64,000 nucleotides of DNA. It comes from Halobacterium sp. DL1 (GTDB taxonomy: Archaea > Halobacteriota > Halobacteria > Halobacteriales > Halobacteriaceae). Shown here one piece after another: positions 59,691-64,000 of this stretch. The notes under the pieces were generated by a model. It searched no databases. It was not told the origin of the DNA and saw nothing but the letters and a program-made list of their open reading frames with translations. The translations under genes and the position numbers were made by a program. Positions within the stretch are counted from its first letter, which is position 1; each line of letters opens with the position of its first letter. The stretch is taken from positions 186,001 to 250,000 of the forward strand of contig CP007061.1 in assembly GCA_000230955.3 (NCBI GenBank), written 5' to 3'.

Positions 59691-59722
59691 GTTTTTCTGC
59701 GCCCGCCGAGGGGCGGAGGCGC
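59691..59722 (+). promoter_or_regulatory. Plasmid leader element
   Basis: GTTTTTCTGCGCCCGCCGAG followed by GGGCGGAGGCGC. GCGCC and CGCC pair with GGCGC and GGCG after the T-run. It is 20 bases before the SWIM gene. Confidence 0.6.
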
Positions 59723-59742
59723 ATTCTGACCTCCGTCGAATC

Positions 59743-60558
59743 ATGACTGACCGCTATCTCATAACGGTCCTCGAGGAAGCCGAGTACGTCGCTGAACAAC
59801 ACCACCAGGTCGCTCGCACGGCGGACAACCAGGTCCACGAGTACCTTCGATACGCTGTCCTTCGGATACTCGAAGGGCAGGCAGACCACTTACCGACGGA
59901 CTGGACGCCGATCGACGGCGTCACTGTCGGCTACGGCACCGACGAGGCGATGTTCGACAGTTGGGACTCCAGCGAGGACTGGTGGGAGACTGTCCCACCG
60001 CAGGAATCGTGTACCCGCTTCCGGGTGTTCTTCCCGGACGACCATCAGACCGTCCCACGGACCATCGTCGACGTGATGGCCGCGCTCGGTGCCTGGCGAG
60101 TCTGGAGCGGGAGCGCAGCCGCGTGTGGCTCCTACGACCATCGCGAGCGCCGCGAAGTCCACTACCTGTGGCCGGAAGGCCATCCGGTCGAGGAAGTGCT
60201 CCACGAGCGGCTCAGTAGCCCTGCGGAAGCCGTCGCTCCAGACGGTGGTCGGACTGGCGACGTCCGCGACCGTCTGGTCGTCGACGATGATCCACAGCCA
60301 CAGGATGACCTCGAGCCACGCACGAAGCGTGCCATCGACGAAGCGATGGACGTCTCGCTCCTCTCGAAAGGTGGTCGCTACGAGGTCCAGTCCGCGTCCG
60401 GTAATCGGTACGAAGTCGACGTCGTCGACGAGTCGTGTACTTGTCCCGACTGGCAGCAGCGCTCACCTGAGGGTGGCTGCAAGCATCTACGTCGCGTTGA
60501 CCACGAGATCAAACGAGGCCGCGTTCCCCGACCAGACGGCCGCCTTCCCTCCCCGTAG
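59743..60558 (+). CDS. SWIM zinc-finger protein, 271 aa
   Basis: The C-terminal region has SCTCPDWQQRSPEGGCKHLR, a CxCx(n)CxH SWIM zinc finger that binds DNA or proteins. The N-terminal ~170 residues are unrecognised and acidic, with DSWDSSEDWWETVPPQESCT and WRVWSGSAAACGSYDHRER. I chose ATG 59743 over 59674, because the upstream part covers the leader element. Function unknown; plasmid families of this type are common. Confidence 0.75.
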   Translation: MTDRYLITVLEEAEYVAEQHHQVARTADNQVHEYLRYAVLRILEGQADHLPTDWTPIDGVTVGYGTDEAMFDSWDSSEDWWETVPPQESCTRFRVFFPDDHQTVPRTIVDVMAALGAWRVWSGSAAACGSYDHRERREVHYLWPEGHPVEEVLHERLSSPAEAVAPDGGRTGDVRDRLVVDDDPQPQDDLEPRTKRAIDEAMDVSLLSKGGRYEVQSASGNRYEVDVVDESCTCPDWQQRSPEGGCKHLRRVDHEIKRGRVPRPDGRLPSP

Positions 60559-60706
60559 TCGTGACCGGACTACTCCACAGGACGGACTGTGTCGCCATCT
60601 CGACGAACCCGGTCGAGCGTTGGTAGCCCATAAGTGGGGTTAAGAGCCCATCCCCGATTCGCTGGAACACGTCCTCGATGTACTCGCGTCCAAAGGTTGG
60701 TCTCAT
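60509..60706 (-). CDS. Possible small protein coupled to the UvrD gene, 65 aa
   Basis: The ATG overlaps the UvrD stop (ATGA), and the first ~25 residues (MRPTFGREYIEDVFQRIGDG) look like coding sequence. The C-terminal ~17 codons overlap the 3' end of the SWIM gene on the other strand, and the composition there is not acidic. It may be a real short gene, a remnant, or chance. Confidence 0.35.
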   Translation of the reverse strand: MRPTFGREYIEDVFQRIGDGLLTPLMGYQRSTGFVEMATQSVLWSSPVTTTGREGGRLVGERGLV

Positions 60707-62292
60707 TGGGGGAGGTCCACCTCGTAATCAGCTGCCAGCTCCTGGAACTCGGACCACTCGGGGAGACGGCCGTCCTGGATCTCGCCGTGTGTCTCGAGGT
60801 ACTGGAGTAGCGCATCAATCTCGTCTTCGAGTCCGTACTTCACCGCTTGCTCGCGAAGGTCGTCTTCGTCGTCGGCTTCCTCAACGACCGCGACCGTGTC
60901 TCCGTCGAAATCGGGTTCGTCGACACGCGTGAGCATTTTGGTACTCCGCCGATCCGCTAACCGCTCTAGTGCTTCATTTGCGAGGTCGAGAATAGGCTGA
61001 CGTGACCGGAAGTTCTGTTCTAGCGGTTCGTCTTCGAGATCGGGCCCGAAGACGTCGTCGAGTTCGTCAGTGATGTTCGCGACGTTCGCGCCGCGCCATT
61101 CGTAGATTGCTTGATCGTCATCGCCCACGACAAATAGGCAATCCTCTGAGACAAGGGACGTAATGAGGTCGAACTGGAGACGATCAGTGTCCTGGAACTC
61201 GTCACAGAAAACGTAGTCCCATCGGTCGCCCAGACCCTCTCCGACGTCAGTCTCGAGCAGCTCTACTGTCTTAACCACGAGACCATCGAAGTCAAGCAGA
61301 TTTCGCCGGTCGAGCTCTCGCTCGTATGTCTCATACCCTGCGTTCAAATCCAGGGCAGTTTTGCACTCGTCGAGAGCGTTTCGGAGGTAGTCTGTCAGTT
61401 CGAGCTTCAGGTCGTTTGGTATCCCGCTCGGAGCACTACTGTACCCTCCAAGGAGATATTTCGGCAGCTTGTGTGCATCCTCGGGAAGCGACCGCTCACC
61501 AGCCTCATACTCCTCAAACGCCACTTCGAGTGCGTCACAGAGGTCAACGAGTCGGTCGAGGAAGTCTTTGATGCTCGCCTCTAATCCTTCATCGCGGAGG
61601 GTATCCCGTTCTGCGACGAGGTCGGCTCGTGTATCCTGGATGCCGTCGAGAACGGTCGAAACTGAACGACCACCAAGATGGTCACTTGCAATCTCCTCAA
61701 CACGGTCTGGCACAGCATCGAGCTCATAGACTTGTTCCGGTGACCCGAGATACTCTTCGATCTCTGCGGGCGAAATCCCACTTCGCTTCATCGACCCGAT
61801 AAACGAGAGGAGTTTCGATGCGACGCCGCTCACGTATGAATCTGGGCCGTAGACGTTGGGTTTGACGGCACGGTAGTCGATTTCGTCGAGGACATCAAGC
61901 ACGATGACGTACTTTTCAGCATCCGTTGCGATCTCGAAGTCTGGATCTAATCCCGCATCATAGGCATAGTCCGTCAGTATCTCGTTGCAGATAGAGTGGT
62001 ACGTATACGCGTCGACGTCATACCCTGCGGGTCCGAGTTTTGCGTTGAGTTTCTCACGCATCGAATCAGCGGCGTTGTTGGTGAAGGTCAACGCGAGAAT
62101 CCGATCCGGAGAAACTCCGTGTTCGTCAATGAGGTTCTCGATTTTCCGGACCATCGTGAACGTCTTTCCGGTCCCCGCACCTGCGAGGACCCGCATGGGA
62201 TACCGCTCCGACTCGATAATCGTCCGCTGCTGTGGCTTCGGATCCTCATCGTCCTCGATGGTTGGGAGCCAATCAGGCACGTCGTCGCTCAT
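60703..62292 (-). CDS. UvrD/Rep-family helicase, C-terminally truncated, 529 aa
   Basis: Motifs seen are Walker A VLAGAGTGKTFTM, LALTFTNNAADSM (Ia), VFCDEFQDTDRLQF (II), VVGDDDQAIYEWRGA (III) and LEQNFRSRQPIL (IV). After this, intact family members go on into the 2B domain with motifs V and VI (…TxHxxKGLE, VAxTRA), which are absent here. The last ~50 residues (KYGLEDEIDALLQYLETHGE...) look like an unrelated helical tail. The ATGA overlap with the upstream nuclease gene shows coupling. As seen, it is unlikely to be a processive helicase. Confidence 0.8.
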   Translation of the reverse strand: MSDDVPDWLPTIEDDEDPKPQQRTIIESERYPMRVLAGAGTGKTFTMVRKIENLIDEHGVSPDRILALTFTNNAADSMREKLNAKLGPAGYDVDAYTYHSICNEILTDYAYDAGLDPDFEIATDAEKYVIVLDVLDEIDYRAVKPNVYGPDSYVSGVASKLLSFIGSMKRSGISPAEIEEYLGSPEQVYELDAVPDRVEEIASDHLGGRSVSTVLDGIQDTRADLVAERDTLRDEGLEASIKDFLDRLVDLCDALEVAFEEYEAGERSLPEDAHKLPKYLLGGYSSAPSGIPNDLKLELTDYLRNALDECKTALDLNAGYETYERELDRRNLLDFDGLVVKTVELLETDVGEGLGDRWDYVFCDEFQDTDRLQFDLITSLVSEDCLFVVGDDDQAIYEWRGANVANITDELDDVFGPDLEDEPLEQNFRSRQPILDLANEALERLADRRSTKMLTRVDEPDFDGDTVAVVEEADDEDDLREQAVKYGLEDEIDALLQYLETHGEIQDGRLPEWSEFQELAADYEVDLPQ

Positions 62293-63197
62293 CGCTTCAC
62301 CTCCTCTGCGAGAGATTCTGTGCACATCTCTCGGTACTTGCAGTCGGGACAGGCCTCATCGTGAATGAGTGGGAACGGATCTGGGTCGTGAGAGCCGCTC
62401 GTGATCCCTTCGTGTGCACGTTGTAGGAGATCCCATATCGTGTCATGATACTCTTCGTAGATGTCCGTGGTATCGCGTGGATAGCCTCGTACAGAGATTT
62501 CATATCCGTCTGGTGTACTTTCGAACGACGTGTGATTCAGGAGACCGTAGAAACTGAATCGAATATTCATCCCGTCCTCGTAGAGGTCAGATTGTTTGAT
62601 GCCCTCGATGTATGTGGCCGCCTGGAATACGTTCTTGACTCTCTTCGGGTCGTGATCCGTTCCGTCTAGATGGTCCTCAAGGACGCTAGCAGTATTGGAC
62701 GTAATTACGTCCCTGAGCTTCCGCTTGTAATCGATGACGTGGATCCCTTCGTCCGTCCGGAGAATATTATCGGCTCTCCCACGCAATCCGAGGCCGTTCT
62801 CGACGCAATCGAGCCACTTCTCCGTCGCAACGGATTGACGAGCGTGATCGATGCCGTGGCCACCATCAGGGTCAAAGAAGGTCTTGATTGCCTCTAGATT
62901 TTCGAGGCGCTGGTATTCCTGGTGAGCGTTTGACGCGTACTCGTCCGGAGAGATATGCTCTCTCCATTGCTCAGGGAATGCCTCTACTGCCCGATCGTAG
63001 ATGAGCTGGGCGTCATCTTCTGGGCTAGTTGCTTCGCAGACTACCTCGATCGTTCCGTGATAGGCCCGCCCCTGGTTCAGGTACAACCGTGTCTTCTCTG
63101 GGGCGTTGACCTTCTGAACGTACTCATAATCGAACTTCCGCTGGCAGTCTGCGTAGGTCGCGAGACGCGACGGCGAGAGGAAGGTAACGTCAGTCAC
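62289..63197 (-). CDS. PD-(D/E)XK exonuclease, AddB/Cas4-like, 302 aa
   Basis: LSPSRLATYADCQRKFDYEY opens the AddB-type nuclease fold; GLRGRADNILRTDEGIHVID followed by YKRKL holds the D...DxK active site (VIDYKRK); the C-terminus CPDCKYREMC with Cys 14 of the N-terminus would ligate an iron-sulphur cluster as in Cas4/AddB. It overlaps the upstream gene by 8 bases and the UvrD gene by 4, forming a three-gene recombination/repair operon. The start is GTG 63197; the longer frame overlaps the upstream gene. Confidence 0.82.
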   Translation of the reverse strand: MTDVTFLSPSRLATYADCQRKFDYEYVQKVNAPEKTRLYLNQGRAYHGTIEVVCEATSPEDDAQLIYDRAVEAFPEQWREHISPDEYASNAHQEYQRLENLEAIKTFFDPDGGHGIDHARQSVATEKWLDCVENGLGLRGRADNILRTDEGIHVIDYKRKLRDVITSNTASVLEDHLDGTDHDPKRVKNVFQAATYIEGIKQSDLYEDGMNIRFSFYGLLNHTSFESTPDGYEISVRGYPRDTTDIYEEYHDTIWDLLQRAHEGITSGSHDPDPFPLIHDEACPDCKYREMCTESLAEEVKR

Positions 63198-64000
63198 GTC
63201 GAACCCCTCCAGCAGCAAATTCGATACGTGCTTGCAGTGCATCACGAAGCTGCTCGCCGCGGTCCCCGCTTTCACTGAGGAGGTGCTGAATCTCCGAAAG
63301 CTCGGCTTCGACCTCGTCGAGAGAGACCGTCACGTCTTGGCTGTGAGAGCGACGGACGTCTGCGAGAGCGTTGTCGACCCGAGAGAGCAGATATTCTTCC
63401 GCTCTTCGCTCGCTCCTGATCTCTGATTCTGTCGTCTCTTTCACCCACGGCAACTGCCGATACGCGTCCGTGAGAAACCTCGACGGCTGAGCACGTTCTT
63501 CCAGTGCGGTGTCTTTGTGATTGTACAGACAGAAGTACAGGCGATCGCCAGCAGCAGTTGCTCCGATGGCGAGCCGCCGCCGTGCATGCTCTGCATGGTA
63601 TCGTCGGAACGGGCGGCTTGACGCTGTCGAGGAGGTCGGGAAGGTGTTGGTGACATCTTCTGTGTCGACCTGTGTTACGCCCGGATAGTCCGGCATCTCT
63701 GAGAGGCGTTCTTGGGGGAATAACCGAGTCAGGGAAGGTGATCCAGGGTACTCTTCGTCGACGATGTCCAGCAAGAAGACTGCTCGGAAGGACCCGTTTT
63801 TGATCGCCTGTAAGTGATCGACTCGGACACCTCCGTCAAGTTCGGTCGAACTTGTTTGGTTCTGTTGAGGAGCATACTCGTGGGCGCGTTCAAGCATCGT
63901 CGCGAACGACTCCCAGGTCGTTTCGATGAACGGCGTGTCTTCTACGAACTCCGCCATCGCGAACGCCCGCTGAACGTTCCCAAATTGGGCACGAACGTTC
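63190..64000 (-). CDS. AddB/UvrD-like helicase-nuclease subunit, C-terminal part, cut by the window edge
   Basis: The frame stays open to the right edge of the window, so the gene begins outside. The visible 270 residues contain GVRVDHLQAIKNGSFRAVFL then LDIVDEEYPGS, the motif V-VI region of RecB/AddB-like helicases, and RRLAIGATAAGDRLYFCLYN, corresponding to motif VI (Arg finger region). The C-terminal 100 residues are helical. It is the first gene of the operon with the Cas4/AddB-like nuclease and the truncated UvrD helicase. Confidence 0.75.
   Translation of the reverse strand, partial: NVRAQFGNVQRAFAMAEFVEDTPFIETTWESFATMLERAHEYAPQQNQTSSTELDGGVRVDHLQAIKNGSFRAVFLLDIVDEEYPGSPSLTRLFPQERLSEMPDYPGVTQVDTEDVTNTFPTSSTASSRPFRRYHAEHARRRLAIGATAAGDRLYFCLYNHKDTALEERAQPSRFLTDAYRQLPWVKETTESEIRSERRAEEYLLSRVDNALADVRRSHSQDVTVSLDEVEAELSEIQHLLSESGDRGEQLRDALQARIEFAAGGVRRD

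Noticed and set aside
46676-59722. The repeated leader and inverted-repeat elements as a CRISPR array
   Set aside because: The copies are kilobases apart, vary in sequence, and have whole genes between them, and no cas gene is present. The Cas4-like fold at 62289 belongs to an AddAB-like operon.

Overview
The window comes from a halophilic archaeon (class Halobacteria), most likely a plasmid, megaplasmid or integrated plasmid-like island. The proteins are strongly acidic. It carries an Orc1/Cdc6 initiator flanked by origin repeats, a TFIIB-type factor, haloarchaeal insertion sequences (ISH8-type and ISH3-type), Tat signal peptides, a HalOD1 domain, and many small proteins of the kind found on haloarchaeal plasmids. 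No rRNA, tRNA or CRISPR array was recognised.

Layout. 1-4.9 kb: accessory DNA with a MITE and an unrecognised three-gene operon (233 aa protein, PD-(D/E)XK-like nuclease, helix-hairpin-helix protein). 4.9-10.4 kb: a ribbon-helix-helix/RAMA-like protein, a tyrosine recombinase, small unknown genes, and a PUA/EVE-like gene split by an ISH8-type element. 10.4-16.8 kb: the replication and partition core, with a ParA-type ATPase operon, two DNA-binding or zinc proteins, a winged-helix protein, 12-bp-phased CTATAG sites, and an origin with about ten ORB-like repeats on both sides of orc1/cdc6. 16.8-20 kb: two divergent ComEC-like metallo-beta-lactamase proteins and two membrane proteins.

20.0-40.5 kb: two almost identical ISH3-type elements in the same orientation enclose about 17.7 kb that is mostly a defence or restriction island. 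It has two copies of a three-gene cassette (GHKL ATPase, about 350 aa unknown protein, DUF6339 protein), one on each strand. Between them lie a GIY-YIG nuclease, two C5-cytosine methyltransferase-like genes and a MORC-like GHKL ATPase gene broken by an in-frame TGA. The island ends with a tandem pair of zinc-ribbon genes with a duplicated promoter region. This island is the best candidate for an undescribed system.

40.5-46.7 kb: a Tat-exported trypsin-like protease, a membrane-anchored winged-helix regulator divergent from a Tat lipoprotein, a TFB, a PadR-like regulator with a palindromic operator, and a HalOD1-DUF7504 protein. 46.7-60.6 kb: a plasmid 'housekeeping' region of small conserved genes (DUF6735-, DUF6166-, DUF6610-like, SWIM zinc finger, ArdC-like antirestriction protein, AbiEi-like and nucleotidyltransferase/HEPN toxin-antitoxin-like genes, Mrr-like nuclease, metallophosphoesterase). 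Many of these genes are preceded by one recurring leader: a T-run followed by a GC-rich hairpin. 60.7-64 kb: an AddAB/RecB-like operon (UvrD helicase missing its C-terminal motifs, PD-(D/E)XK nuclease, AddB-like protein) that runs off the window.
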